This document shows positions 50,070-58,638 of a stretch of 64,000 bases of DNA, piece after piece. Origin of the DNA: JABWBD01 sp040768665 (GTDB lineage: Bacteria > Planctomycetota > Planctomycetia > Pirellulales > Thermoguttaceae); NCBI GenBank assembly GCA_040768665.1, contig JAXGMN010000025.1:124001-188000 (forward strand), written 5' to 3'. Within the stretch, counting starts at the first letter, position 1; every line of letters begins with the position of its first letter. Under the pieces are notes generated by a model. That model was given only the letters and a program-made list of their open reading frames with translations, searched no databases and was not told the DNA's origin. A program made the position numbers and the translations under genes.

Positions 50070-51443
50070 ATGACACGAGAACAGAACACTTCCCACTCTC
50101 AGTCCGAAACCCCGTCGCGTCGCGACATTCTGAAGTACGGCGGCGCCGTCGTCGCCGGCTCCGCACTGCCTGGTATCTCCGTTCCCCGCGTCCACGCCGC
50201 CGAGGACAACACGATCCGGCTGGCGTTGATCGGCTGCGGAGGGCGGGGCAACGGCGCCGTGGCCAACGCCTTCCAAGCCCCCGGCGGCCCGATCAAGCTG
50301 GTGGCCATGGCCGACGTCGTCGATCGCAAGCTGGCGGCTTCACATGCCAATCTCACCAAGCTCGATCCCCGAAAGGTCGACGTCCCGCCGGAACGGAGGT
50401 TCGTCGGATTCGATGCCTACAAGAAAGCGATCGACTGCCTCCGGCCCGGCGACGTGGCCCTGTTGACCACACGTGCCGCATTCCGTCCCTTGCACCTGGA
50501 ATATGCGGTCCAAAAGGGCATCAACGCCTTCTTTGAAAAGTCGTTCGCGACAGATCCTGTGGGCGTCCGGCGGATGCTCAAGGCTGCCGAAGAAGGCGAG
50601 AAGAAGAACCTCAAGCTCGCCGCGGGCACCATGTGCCGCCACTCGAAAAACCGCCAGGAATTGATCAAACGGATCCGCGACGGAGAGATGGGCCAGATCC
50701 AGCTCCTCCGCGCCTACCGCACCGAGCACTTCGGCGGCCTGGGACGAAAGCCGGAAGGCGAAAACGAGATCTTCTGGCAGCTCCGCAGCATCTTCCATCT
50801 CTATTGGGTTTCGGCTGGGCTCTGGTCCGAGGCCGATATCCACCAGATCGACGAGATGTGCTGGATCAAGAACGCCTGGCCGGTCTCGGCGCACGGTGTC
50901 GGCGGGCGGGCCGCCAACAGCACCGACTGCGGCCAGAACCTGGATAGTTGCGCCGCCGAGTGGACCTTCGCGGACGGCACCAAAGCCTACTACGTGATGC
51001 GCAACCTGCCCAACTGCCACAGCGAGTTCGCCACGTACATCCACGGCGCCAAGTGCGGCGCGCAGTTCTCCGGCAAGATCCACGCCGCCACCACCCGCCT
51101 CTACAAAGATCAGCGATTCGTCGCGGACAACATCGCCTGGGAAGCACCGCCCGAGGAAATCAGTCCCTGGCAGGCCGAGTGGAACGTCTTTCTCGACGCC
51201 ATTCGCAACGACCGCCCGCACAACGAAGCACGTCAGGCCGCCCTGTCGCAGTTGGCCGACATCATGGGCCGCGCGGCGATCCACATGGGCCGGGTCATCA
51301 CGTTCGATGAGGTCATGGCCTCCAACTTCGAGTGGGTTTCCGGCGGCGTCGACAATTTCAATGAAAACAGTCCCCCGCCGGTGGTCGCCGACGCCGAAGG
51401 GCATTACCCGGTGCCCGTCCCCGGCCAGTGGGTCGAGATCTGA
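50070..51443 (+). CDS. Tat-exported Gfo/Idh/MocA-family oxidoreductase
   Basis: The 457-residue product has a Tat signal (SRRDILKYGGAVVAGSALPG, ending VHAAED), followed by a Rossmann motif (IRLALIGCGGRGNGAVANAF) and a Gfo/Idh/MocA catalytic domain (ALLTTRAAFRPLHLEYAVQKGINAFFEKSFATDP). These proteins oxidise or reduce sugars with NAD(P). Exported copies are very numerous in planctomycetes and are linked to polysaccharide use. The cofactor is probably bound before export. ATG 50070; it stands alone after the trp genes. Confidence 0.88.
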   Translation: MTREQNTSHSQSETPSRRDILKYGGAVVAGSALPGISVPRVHAAEDNTIRLALIGCGGRGNGAVANAFQAPGGPIKLVAMADVVDRKLAASHANLTKLDPRKVDVPPERRFVGFDAYKKAIDCLRPGDVALLTTRAAFRPLHLEYAVQKGINAFFEKSFATDPVGVRRMLKAAEEGEKKNLKLAAGTMCRHSKNRQELIKRIRDGEMGQIQLLRAYRTEHFGGLGRKPEGENEIFWQLRSIFHLYWVSAGLWSEADIHQIDEMCWIKNAWPVSAHGVGGRAANSTDCGQNLDSCAAEWTFADGTKAYYVMRNLPNCHSEFATYIHGAKCGAQFSGKIHAATTRLYKDQRFVADNIAWEAPPEEISPWQAEWNVFLDAIRNDRPHNEARQAALSQLADIMGRAAIHMGRVITFDEVMASNFEWVSGGVDNFNENSPPPVVADAEGHYPVPVPGQWVEI

Positions 51444-51796
51444 TTCCCTCAATACGCAAGACCGTCCACCTCAACCGGACCCCTGCCGGTTTATCCCAAT
51501 TGTTCCGAGATTTGGTTGGATTTGTCCGATGGTGAAGGGGGCAACAGGTTCCGGTGGTTTGAGAAGGCGAGCAGCGGCGTCAAGCAAACGGTATTCGAAG
51601 TTTCGGACCGACGCACAAAGCGTTTGTGGCAGCAACGATTCCTTGGCACCCCAGCAGAGTGCATCGCCAATTCAAAGGATATGCACTCATGTACTCGGTA
51701 CTCCGTACTCTCCGCCCCATCGACCATGACGGCTCAAACTGAAAAAAGAACACCGCGATTCACTCCGGTGCGGCGATGATTGGCAGCGAAATCCCG
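51444..51796. other. intergenic region with short low-complexity repeat, no clear gene
   Basis: A frame at 51516-51779 (87 codons) is open but not recognisable. Near 51690 the sequence holds a low-complexity run of ACTC/GTACTC words, like one near 41270. I see no stronger gene signal. Confidence 0.3.
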
Positions 51797-51901
51797 TTTC
51801 ACAATTCGGGAAAAGGGCCGCCGCCGGGCTTGCCCGCTGGAAGCCACGATTGGCGGCTAGAACGCGAGCGCACGGCTACGAAAACTCCACGAATTGTGAA
51901 G
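51797..51901 (+). repeat. 69-bp dispersed repeat, copy 2, with an inverted end
   Basis: Bases 51797-51865 match the minus strand of 27764-27832 with about nine differences in 69. A further 36 bases downstream CCACGAATTGTGAA (ending 51901) repeats the start in inverted orientation, giving TTTCACAATTCG and CGAATTGTGAA at the two ends. This suggests a small terminal-inverted-repeat element of about 105 bp, with copy 1 being partial. Confidence 0.5.
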
Positions 51902-52027
51902 GCTCATTTAGAAACGCCGCGCATGCGCCCCAGCGGCCCGAAGGAAAGCTCTCCCCTGGCAGGGGACGGCCCTGACGGGGCCAGAGTCGAGAGCCCAGGG
52001 AAGTCCGCGCAGCCCTGGGGTCAATAG

Positions 52028-52169
52028 GTGAACGACGTAACCGTTCACGGGGCGGAGGAGAGGGGGACAGGTCCATGTTTTCGGCCAACGTCTTTGTCGC
52101 CAAAATGCGCGCAATGGCCGAAAAATGGACCAGTCCCCGACCACCCCGTGAACGGTTACGTGAACGACG
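52028..52169. repeat. palindromic mobile repeat R5 with target duplication
   Basis: GTAACCGTTCACGGGG (52037-52052) and its complement (52144-52159) form a perfect 16-bp inverted repeat. The flanks GTGAACGACG (52028-52037 and 52160-52169) are 10-bp direct repeats. The core has GGGGGACAGGTCCAT and ATGGACCAGTCCCC, matching the R family. It lies between the second dispersed repeat and the HEAT gene. Confidence 0.7.
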
Positions 52170-52269
52170 GACCAGGCCCAACGGGCCGTCACCCGTCGAC
52201 TTTCCTCGCCAAGGTGGTCGCGAAAGTGGTTTCGATCTCCTCTTTAGGCTGATCCGCCTGAGCCCGTGG

Positions 52270-54162
52270 TCACGCTTTAGAGTCCCGTTCAGTCTGGCCC
52301 AGAGCTTCCCTGGCATGAACGCGAACCGCGATGTCTCGATCGTTGGAGGCGTCCTTCAGAGCTGGCAGCGCCGCTATTGCATTAGGACCGATACTCCCCA
52401 AGGCGTCTGCCGCGGCAATTCGCTGGACCGGCGATCCGCTTCGAAGGAGTTCGATGAACATCGGAACGAATTGGCCTGCAACATTGCCCATGTGTCCGAG
52501 TGCCCGAATGGCCCGACTTCGGATCAAGAGGTCAGGATCCTGCACGGCTTGGTTAAGGAGTGGGATTGCTTCGGACCCGATTCTCCCGAGAACGAAGGGG
52601 GTTTCACGTCCGGCTTCTGGGTCTTTCATAATCTCGAACAGACGTGGTATTGCTGCTGCCGCATCGGGACCAAGGTCCGCCAGAATTCCTATCAGGTCGG
52701 GCCGCTCCCAGGAACTGATGTTATCGAGCTCTTCAATAATCGTGGGCAAAATGATTCTTGCGTTTCGGCTAGTTTGTCGCAGAGCCGCGATGGCCGCGGT
52801 TCGCAGATCGTGCTCCTCGAAGTCGATTCCTTCAGCCAGGATGGGCACCAACTCACTTCTCCCTGGTTCCACTTCGGCAACGGCAATGGCTGCCTCAAGC
52901 CGCACGGAGAGGTTCTCGTGGTCCAAGTTCTGCCGCAGTGCCGAAATGGCTCGCTCCGTCTCCTTCCCCATGTCTCTCAGGCTCAAGGCGGCCGAGGCAC
53001 GGATCATTGGATCACTCACCTCCAGCATTCCGAGCAGTTCGGGCCACGCTGCCAGGGCAACGTCTTCGCGATTCTCAAAAACCCAGCGGGCGGAGTTACG
53101 TACGTGGCGATTGCCGTCCTGTAATGCCCGGATCACAAGCGGGACAGCCAAAGGAGACTTTATGAAGTACAGACTCGACACCGCTTGACAACGGACCGCC
53201 GAAGATTCGTCATCCAGCCCTTCGGCCAGAGTGGGAATCACCGCAGGGGAGCGGCTCCAACCGAGGGCGTGGAGTATCGAGACCCGGACCGTCGGATGCT
53301 CATTTCTGAGTGCCTCTCGCAAGGCAGGCAGGGCCTTTGGAGCAATCCGGTCAAGTCCCGAGAATTCGAGGGCCGTGATGTGCTCTCTTTCCGTCGCATA
53401 CTCCACGAAGATGGGGACGATCCCGGGATGATCCGGTTCATACATCGACAGAGTCTGGGCCACTTCCAAGCGGACTTTGGCATTTGCGTCGCCCAATCGA
53501 GCCACCAGGAGGGGAACAATCTCCTCAGCTTGGAAGTGCTTTGGGAATTGTCGTACAAGCTTTGCCCAGAAGCCGTCGTCGTCGTATTCCGATATCTTCA
53601 CCGGAAGCGGGAACATCGGGTCCATCTTCGGAGCAAGCTCGAACAGAATCCGTCCGGCTGTCTCAGCTACCCGGGGTTCCCGGTCCGTCTTCAGCACTTC
53701 AGCAAGGATCGGGAATGCCTCACGAAAGGCAGGGATCAGTTCAGGCCTGAACCGGGGCTTGAATACGCCAATGCCGTACATGGTTGTGGCCGCCCCGATT
53801 CGCACACGTCGATCTTCGTGCTTCAGAGCCAGCGTTAACGCCCGTACGGTTGCCGGGCTGCCGATCGCGTCCAATTCGATGCACGCCGACACCCCGTAGT
53901 CCTCTCTGAGGGCCTCGACGAGCCCCGGCACGGCGGCGTCCCCAAAATGGCGAAACATCCACTGCTCGCCCAAGTCGTACACGTCGCGGTCGTAATCCCG
54001 ACTGTTGAACGCGGCCAGCCAATAGCTCATCGGCTTGCCGGCATAGATCGGTTCCTCAGCATCACGAGCCTGGATTTCATTCAGCAACACAGAAGGACCT
54101 TCAAGCAGGCCCGCAAGAGGCAGCACGCTTGCGGCCTTCAGAAAGTCGCGTCGGTTCTTCAT
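52270..54162 (-). CDS. Tat-exported HEAT-repeat protein
   Basis: The 630-residue product starts KNRRDFLKAASVLPLAGLL, a Tat-type signal, and is then built of about 14 HEAT/PBS-lyase-like helical repeats. Examples are AVPGLVEALREDYGVSACIELDAIG, VRIGAATTMYGIG, VRLEVAQTLSMYEPDH and IRSRAIRALGHMG. HEAT arrays bind other proteins; the partner is unknown. ATG 54162 has AGGAG about 11 bases upstream. It stands alone on the minus strand. Confidence 0.8.
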   Translation of the reverse strand: MKNRRDFLKAASVLPLAGLLEGPSVLLNEIQARDAEEPIYAGKPMSYWLAAFNSRDYDRDVYDLGEQWMFRHFGDAAVPGLVEALREDYGVSACIELDAIGSPATVRALTLALKHEDRRVRIGAATTMYGIGVFKPRFRPELIPAFREAFPILAEVLKTDREPRVAETAGRILFELAPKMDPMFPLPVKISEYDDDGFWAKLVRQFPKHFQAEEIVPLLVARLGDANAKVRLEVAQTLSMYEPDHPGIVPIFVEYATEREHITALEFSGLDRIAPKALPALREALRNEHPTVRVSILHALGWSRSPAVIPTLAEGLDDESSAVRCQAVSSLYFIKSPLAVPLVIRALQDGNRHVRNSARWVFENREDVALAAWPELLGMLEVSDPMIRASAALSLRDMGKETERAISALRQNLDHENLSVRLEAAIAVAEVEPGRSELVPILAEGIDFEEHDLRTAAIAALRQTSRNARIILPTIIEELDNISSWERPDLIGILADLGPDAAAAIPRLFEIMKDPEAGRETPFVLGRIGSEAIPLLNQAVQDPDLLIRSRAIRALGHMGNVAGQFVPMFIELLRSGSPVQRIAAADALGSIGPNAIAALPALKDASNDRDIAVRVHAREALGQTERDSKA

Positions 54163-54331
54163 CGGCTTTGCATCTCCTGTTGCTTGGACAGTTGCTGGAC
54201 ACCCGCTGGATTTCCGAGGTTCATGCCCTTCGCGGCACCACAGACGATACCCGCTTTCTTTGCCAGCAGCGGGTCAGTGCAGAAGTCGCTAGCCCCTTAC
54301 GTCCTTCCGAAATGCGAGCAAGACGCAACGC

Positions 54332-54506
54332 GTGCGGGGCACCGCGCTGCACCTCCGCCTGGGCGACGGGAAGGTGTGGTTCGAGGAGGATTGGACCGAG
54401 GCATCAGCAAGGACTTGATCGCCGCCGGCATTCCGCCCGAAGAAAGTGTGCTGGCCTTCCACTCGCCCGAGCCGCGATTGCTGGCGGAAACCGGCACCCG
54501 GGATAC
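54332..54506 (+). pseudogene. xisI remnant
   Basis: The plus strand encodes LHLRLGDGKVWFEEDWTE and then, after a one-base frame change near 54400, ISKDLIAAGIPPEES followed by VLAFHSPEPRLLAE. These match the second half of XisI proteins (DGKIWIQ.D.TE.GIA.DL..AGIP.EDIVLAFH..). The first half and a start are missing, so this is a decayed copy. It lies about 230 bases before the intact xisH-xisI pair, showing that the locus has held more than one xisI. Confidence 0.7.
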
Positions 54507-54737
54507 GCCCACATCCGCGGAGATCGCCTCTCGGCATGACCTCCCCCCTGGAATCGAGGGGCAGATAAGTCTATCCTATCGTGGGGCGTGTCATCGTTGA
54601 CCGTTGGAAGGAAAAAGAGAGGGCCTCTTGGTCAGTTGCCTGCCGGTTGGTGCGGGCCACTCTGAGCCAAACTCGACAATCCTCGCCCAGAACACCGCGG
54701 TCGTCGGCCACAAGCACCCTTCGAGAGAGGTAATCGC

Positions 54738-55154
54738 ATGTCCCGGCGAGATACGCATCATCGAGCAGTTGTCCACGCCCTGCAAAAGGATCAGTGGATC
54801 ATCACAGACGATCCACTGACCCTCGAATTTGCCGGCAAGTTGATCGGCATCGACTTGGCGGCGGAAAAGCTGTTGGCTGCAGAGCGCAACGGTCATAGAA
54901 TTGCCGTCGAGGTCAAGTCGTTTCAGGGCAGTTCCGATCTTGCCGAGTTTCATACTGCGGTCGGGCAGTTTCTCAATTACCGGCATGCGCTCGGCAAGAG
55001 CATGTCCGAACGAACGCTGTATCTAGCTGTTCCCGGGGAAACGTTTCTTGGGTTCTTCCAAGAGCGGGACGTGCAGGAAATCCTCGAAACCCATCGGATC
55101 AGATTGTTGGTCTTTGACCCGCACAGTGAGGAGATCATCCAATGGATCGAATGA
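54738..55154 (+). CDS. xisH: XisH-family nuclease-like protein
   Basis: The 138-residue product matches XisH, first described as a fdxN-element excision controlling factor of Anabaena. It has the start RRDTHHRAVVHALQKDQWIITDDP, DLAAEKLLAAERNGHRIAVEVKSF (the E-V-K of a PD-(D/E)XK site), AVGQFLNYRHAL and a C-terminal LLVFDPHSEEIIQWIE. ATG 54738 has AGAGAGGT upstream. xisI follows with a small overlap. In most genomes the pair occurs without any fdxN element and its role is unknown. Confidence 0.88.
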   Translation: MSRRDTHHRAVVHALQKDQWIITDDPLTLEFAGKLIGIDLAAEKLLAAERNGHRIAVEVKSFQGSSDLAEFHTAVGQFLNYRHALGKSMSERTLYLAVPGETFLGFFQERDVQEILETHRIRLLVFDPHSEEIIQWIE

Positions 55155-55468
55155 ACCAGTACCATGCCGCGGTCGGACAACTCATCTGGCAATACGCCAC
55201 CGAGTGGCAGCCGCGCGACGGGACCCGGCTGGAAGCGGTGACAGACGGGGAGCACGGCCATTACTTGATCGTTCGCTTCGGCTGGAAGGAAGGCCGGTTT
55301 GTGCATGCCTGTCTGGTGCATTTCACCATCCGCGGCAGGGAAGTGCACCTCCTGAAGAATGATACGGAAATCGAGTGGGATCGCGAATTGATCGATCGCG
55401 GCATCGCCCCCGAAGACATCGTGCTGGCATTTCGTCAGACAGCCGATCAACAGGCAGCTTCGACTTGA
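55142..55468 (+). CDS. xisI: XisI-family protein
   Basis: The 108-residue product has the XisI pattern: YHAAVGQLIWQYATEW, HYLIVRFGWKEGRFVHACLVHFTI, EVHLLKNDTEIEWDRELIDRGIAPEDIVLAF. Two starts are possible: ATG 55142 or ATG 55151, the second overlapping the xisH stop as ATGA. XisI and XisH occur together and probably form a complex. Whether this pair acts in excision, defence or as a toxin-antitoxin is not known. Confidence 0.88.
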   Translation: MDRMNQYHAAVGQLIWQYATEWQPRDGTRLEAVTDGEHGHYLIVRFGWKEGRFVHACLVHFTIRGREVHLLKNDTEIEWDRELIDRGIAPEDIVLAFRQTADQQAAST

Positions 55469-55627
55469 ATCCCCGATAACCGCCCCCATTTACGCCGCGG
55501 AACGTGCGAACGTCAACGGCGCCGCCGGCCATCACAGCCCTCAGTTCCGGTTGACGTTAGGGCTCCTGCGCGGGAGGATCGCGGTTTTCCTTGAAGGCAT
55601 TGAGTACAACGCCCAATTGGGAAAATA

Positions 55628-56005
55628 CTACCGCCCGGCTGACCGCTCCCGGCTGTTTCGCAGCCAGTATCGGTAGTCTTCGATGATCTCACGGTTCAGA
55701 GCATCCTCGGAGACCTCGACATCGGACAGCGGGAAATCGCCGTCCAAGTGTTCCCCGAAAACGTTGCACAGCACACCAAGCACCGGATCGATCTCGTGGC
55801 GGATACCGCAGACCAATACCCGACCACGCCGTGTGCCGTCTTCGTCGCATTTTTCGCCCTCGAAGCAGCTCTTCCCAAGCATCGCACGGAGGTGGTCCCG
55901 ATAGATCAAAAGACTGTCCACGTTCACTTCCGGCAACGGCTGGTCGCTTCCAAGGCCGAACACCGCGCGAACACGATCCAACTGGTTGTTCCAGGAGAGA
56001 CTCAT
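55628..56005 (-). CDS. CcbP-like calcium-binding protein
   Basis: The 125-residue product resembles CcbP, the cyanobacterial calcium-binding protein. It has an N-terminal YRDHLRAMLGKSCFEGEKCDEDG, then RVLVCGIRHEIDP, a segment DFPLSDVEV and a C-terminal IIEDYRYWLRNSR (CcbP ends with a similar E-D-W-H-Y-W helix). The ATG at 56005 is preferred; an in-frame TTG lies at 56017. An IS701-family element starts 17 bases upstream of the ATG and has cut the gene from its former upstream neighbours, so expression may be altered. No good ribosome site is visible. Confidence 0.6.
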   Translation of the reverse strand: MSLSWNNQLDRVRAVFGLGSDQPLPEVNVDSLLIYRDHLRAMLGKSCFEGEKCDEDGTRRGRVLVCGIRHEIDPVLGVLCNVFGEHLDGDFPLSDVEVSEDALNREIIEDYRYWLRNSRERSAGR

Positions 56006-56021
56006 TTCTGCACTCAATTAG

Positions 56022-57532
56022 TTTGACTGTAGCTTGACATTGACTGACTGTAACTCTTTTGGTATTCAGCCTTTCCTCACATTTCGAGTGCAGGAAAGGA
56101 GGAGCCGATGGAACGGCGATTTGATGTGCGATTGGAGGAACTGTTGGAAGATGCGGTTTTGGATCCCCGGATACCGAAAGGGATGCTGGACCGTTTGGAG
56201 CAATTCGTCGAACCCTACGCAGCACGTTTGACGAGCAGCGAGCAACAAGGACACGTGCGGGAGTATGTGTCTGGTCTGTGTTCGGATGTCAAACGGAAGA
56301 ATTCCGAGATGATCGCTTACCTCCACGACCAGGAGCGGCATGCGCTGCAGAAGTTCATCGGCCAGTCGCCGTGGGACGATCGTCCGCTGATCGGAGAACT
56401 GGCGCGACAAGTCGGTGCGGAGTTGGGCGAGCCCGATGGCGTGCTCGTTTTCGACCCGTCGGGGTTCAAGAAACAAGGAAAAAGCTCGGTCGGGGTGGCG
56501 CGACAATGGTGCGGGCGTCTGGGAAAAATCGACAACTGCCAGGTGGGTATATACTTGGGGTATGTTTCTCGAAAGGAGCATGCCCTGGTGGACACGCGGC
56601 TGTACTTGAACAAAGAGTGGGCGAAAGACAAGAAGCGGCGGAAGAAGTGCGGTGTTCCCGCCGCGATTCGCTTTCGCACGCGGCACGCGCTGGCCCTGGA
56701 GATGCTTGCGGAGCACGGGAAAGCCTTGCCTCACGGCTGGATTGCCGGAGACGACGAAATGGGGCGTAGCTCGGCATTTCGGCGAGATTTGCGGTCGTTG
56801 GGAGAACGGTATCTGCTCGCCGTGCCATCGAACACGTTGGTGCGCGATCTGGATGCGCCGTCGCCGGAATACTGTGGTCGCGGACGGCGGCCGCAGATTC
56901 CCTATGTCCGCGTGGATCGGTGGTGTGCGGCGTTGCCGGAGAACGCCTGGATGACGATCGAGGTGCGTGACGGCGCTCGCGGCCCGCTGGCGGTGCAGGC
57001 CGTGAAGACACGCGTCCAGGCGAAGAGCGATCGACGTCGCAACGGTCCCGAAGAGCTGTTGGTGGTGGTGCGCGAGGAGCAGAGCGATGGTACGATGAAG
57101 CACGATTACCACCTCGCGAACGCGGCGCCCGAAACGCCGCTGGCCGAATTCACCCGTGTCGTCAAGGCCGAGCATCGGATCGAGGAGTGCCTCGAGCGTG
57201 CGAAAGGCGAAGCGGGGCTTGCCCAATATCAGGTCCGCAATTGGCGTGGGTGGCACCACCATCAAACACTCTCGTTGTTGGCCGCATGGTTCCTGACGCA
57301 AGAAGACATGCGGGGGAAAAAAATACACCCCAGCACTCACTGTTCCACGTGTTCGCACCATCCTGGCCTCATTGCTCACTCGCGCCCTCGACTGCGGTTC
57401 GCCGGACTATATCAAGCGGCACAATACCCGGGTGATGCAGCGGAACGAATGTGCCTACGCATACCACTGGAAATCACGTAATCGCTTGGCTCCTCGAAGG
57501 TTCAGTCAACGGAAATAGCGGCTACAGTCAAA
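56022..57532 (+). mobile_element. IS701-family insertion sequence
   Basis: The 1,511-bp element has perfect 12-bp terminal inverted repeats (TTTGACTGTAGC at 56022-56033, complement at 57521-57532). It is flanked by 4-bp direct repeats TTAG (56018-56021 and 57533-57536). A 4-bp YTAR duplication is the target pattern described for the IS701 family. The only gene is the transposase. The precise ends and intact target copies point to a recent insertion. Confidence 0.9.
56108..57518 (+). pseudogene. IS701 transposase with a frameshift near the C-terminus
   Basis: The product has the DDE_5 core: Asp in VLVFDPSGFKKQGKSSVGVARQW, second Asp in GWIAGDDEMG, and Glu in KAEHRIEECLERAKGEAGLAQYQVRNW. It reads on to AAWFLTQEDMRGKK at about 57322. 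There, in a run of seven A, the frame should shift by +1 to give the usual IS701 ending (KKYTPALTVPRVRTILASLL, then a segment ending AYHWKSRNRLAPRR) and stop at TAG 57516. In the zero frame it runs to an aberrant stop at 57481. A one-base gain in the A-run is the simplest explanation; a -1 programmed shift would not restore the frame. Confidence 0.85.
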
Positions 57533-57596
57533 TTAGTGGTGATCAGCCAATAACCGACCACCCATTCCAATCGGTTGCATCGCTTGGTTCTGACAC

Positions 57597-57821
57597 CTAC
57601 GCGGTGCGTCGAGCATGGAGTAGCTCACCGGCTGCGATTGGCCGAACATCGTCAGCACCAACGGTGACGAGGGCCACTGTCCGTCCGCCACCGTCAACGA
57701 ATTCGACCTCGTATCCGCGACCACCTTTGTAAACATGCACGACCGTTCCCACATCTCCGCGGTTGAGTTTTTCGTGCGGCGGGTCGCAATCAAGTACGAC
57801 GAGAGAATGTTCAGCAATCAT
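57597..57821 (-). CDS. DUF4926 protein
   Basis: The 74-residue product matches DUF4926: LVVLDCDPPHEKLNRGDVGTVVHVYKGG, then YEVEFVDGGGRTVALVTVGADDVRP. These small SH3-like beta proteins are widespread in cyanobacteria and planctomycetes and are often next to DUF6883. The ATG at 57821 overlaps the DUF6883 stop (ATGA), so the two are translated together. The IS701 target lies 60 bases after its stop, between it and the CcbP-like gene. Function unknown; a toxin-antitoxin role for the pair is possible. Confidence 0.8.
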   Translation of the reverse strand: MIAEHSLVVLDCDPPHEKLNRGDVGTVVHVYKGGRGYEVEFVDGGGRTVALVTVGADDVRPIAAGELLHARRTA

Positions 57822-58156
57822 GTGTCTTCATCCGGATACGCTGTCACAAGTCGAGGCGGATCGTCGTTTTCAACGATCCAAACCGTCAATACATTTCCTG
57901 GGCGGCGGTTCGGGCGACCAACCGATCCCGCCGCCTTGTATTTTATGCCGAATCGGGTTGTTTCAGCATCGAATTCACAGCAACCTCGTGCTATGGCCAG
58001 TAGGTCGTCCGCCAACTCTTGCCACTGATCGCGCGCGTAGCCAAGCGAATGAAACCAGACCGCCTTGGAGCCGCCATCAGGATGCTCAAGGTTGAGCAAA
58101 TAATCGCGGACCTTTTCGGTCGCGACTATCGCCTGATCTGCATTCGGGATTGGCAT
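57818..58156 (-). CDS. DUF6883 protein
   Basis: The 112-residue product matches DUF6883: start IPNADQAIVATEKVRDYLLNLEHPDGGSKAVWFHSLGY, then RFGIKYKAAGSV, NVLTVWIVENDDPPRLVTAYPDED. It is the first gene of a pair with DUF4926 and overlaps it by 4 bases. Homologues are often in toxin or accessory loci. Before the IS701 insertion the CcbP-like gene would have been only about 76 bases after DUF4926, so the three may have been one operon. Confidence 0.78.
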   Translation of the reverse strand: MPIPNADQAIVATEKVRDYLLNLEHPDGGSKAVWFHSLGYARDQWQELADDLLAIARGCCEFDAETTRFGIKYKAAGSVGRPNRRPGNVLTVWIVENDDPPRLVTAYPDEDT

Positions 58157-58178
58157 GTGTCTCTGATGGCAACGAATT

Positions 58179-58245
58179 GGTTTCTATCCCGGCCCCGGCA
58201 GCGAACCCCGGCTTGGAGGACCTTGGAGAGGGCGGGATAGAAACC
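58179..58245. repeat. palindrome upstream of the DUF6883 gene
   Basis: GGTTTCTATCCCG (58179-58191) and CGGGATAGAAACC (58233-58245) form a perfect 13-bp inverted repeat with a 41-base GC-rich loop. It starts 23 bases upstream of the DUF6883 ATG and could be an operator or another small repeat. The core is not the same as the R family. Confidence 0.45.
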
Positions 58246-58638
58246 CAGCCTGCCCACGGTGCTTGCTTGGCTTTCCCAAGCCCCGTACAGCATTTTAGCG
58301 CCGCCGGCACCACCATGCAAGCAGAGAAGTCCCCGACGACACGCAGCCGGTCACGACGGTGGTGCCGCGGCGGCGCGACTCTCTTCCCGAGAGGTCGCGG
58401 ACCCTCGCCGCCGAACCGTCTGGGCGGCTCGATTCGGAAGTCGCCGGTCGTTTCCCCGGGGGCTTCATTGCACCGTTCCCGCAAAGGGGACACTCGTCGG
58501 CGACCGGGGGCAGGCAGCCGCGGTCTTCCCGCAAACCATGATCCCCGACCCGTTTCAACTGAAGTTCGCGCGGCGCGGACAAGCCGGCCGTAACGGCATT
58601 GCCTGTCCCTTTTACTCTACTCATCCGTGGTGCCTGGC
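58246..58638. other. no recognised gene
   Basis: Open frames exist on both strands but none resembles a protein. Around 58590-58620 the sequence GCATTGCCTGTCCCTTTTACT resembles one arm of the R palindrome family without a partner, possibly a decayed copy. Confidence 0.35.

Noticed and set aside
51516..51779. 87-codon plus-strand ORF
   Set aside because: No ribosome site, no known motif, and it runs into low-complexity ACTC repeats.
56066..57379. 437-codon minus-strand frame inside the IS
   Set aside because: It is antisense to the transposase, which has clear DDE motifs.
58295..58624. 109-codon minus-strand ORF with a CPLC motif
   Set aside because: Arg/Gly-rich composition typical of GC-rich non-coding frames and no start signal.
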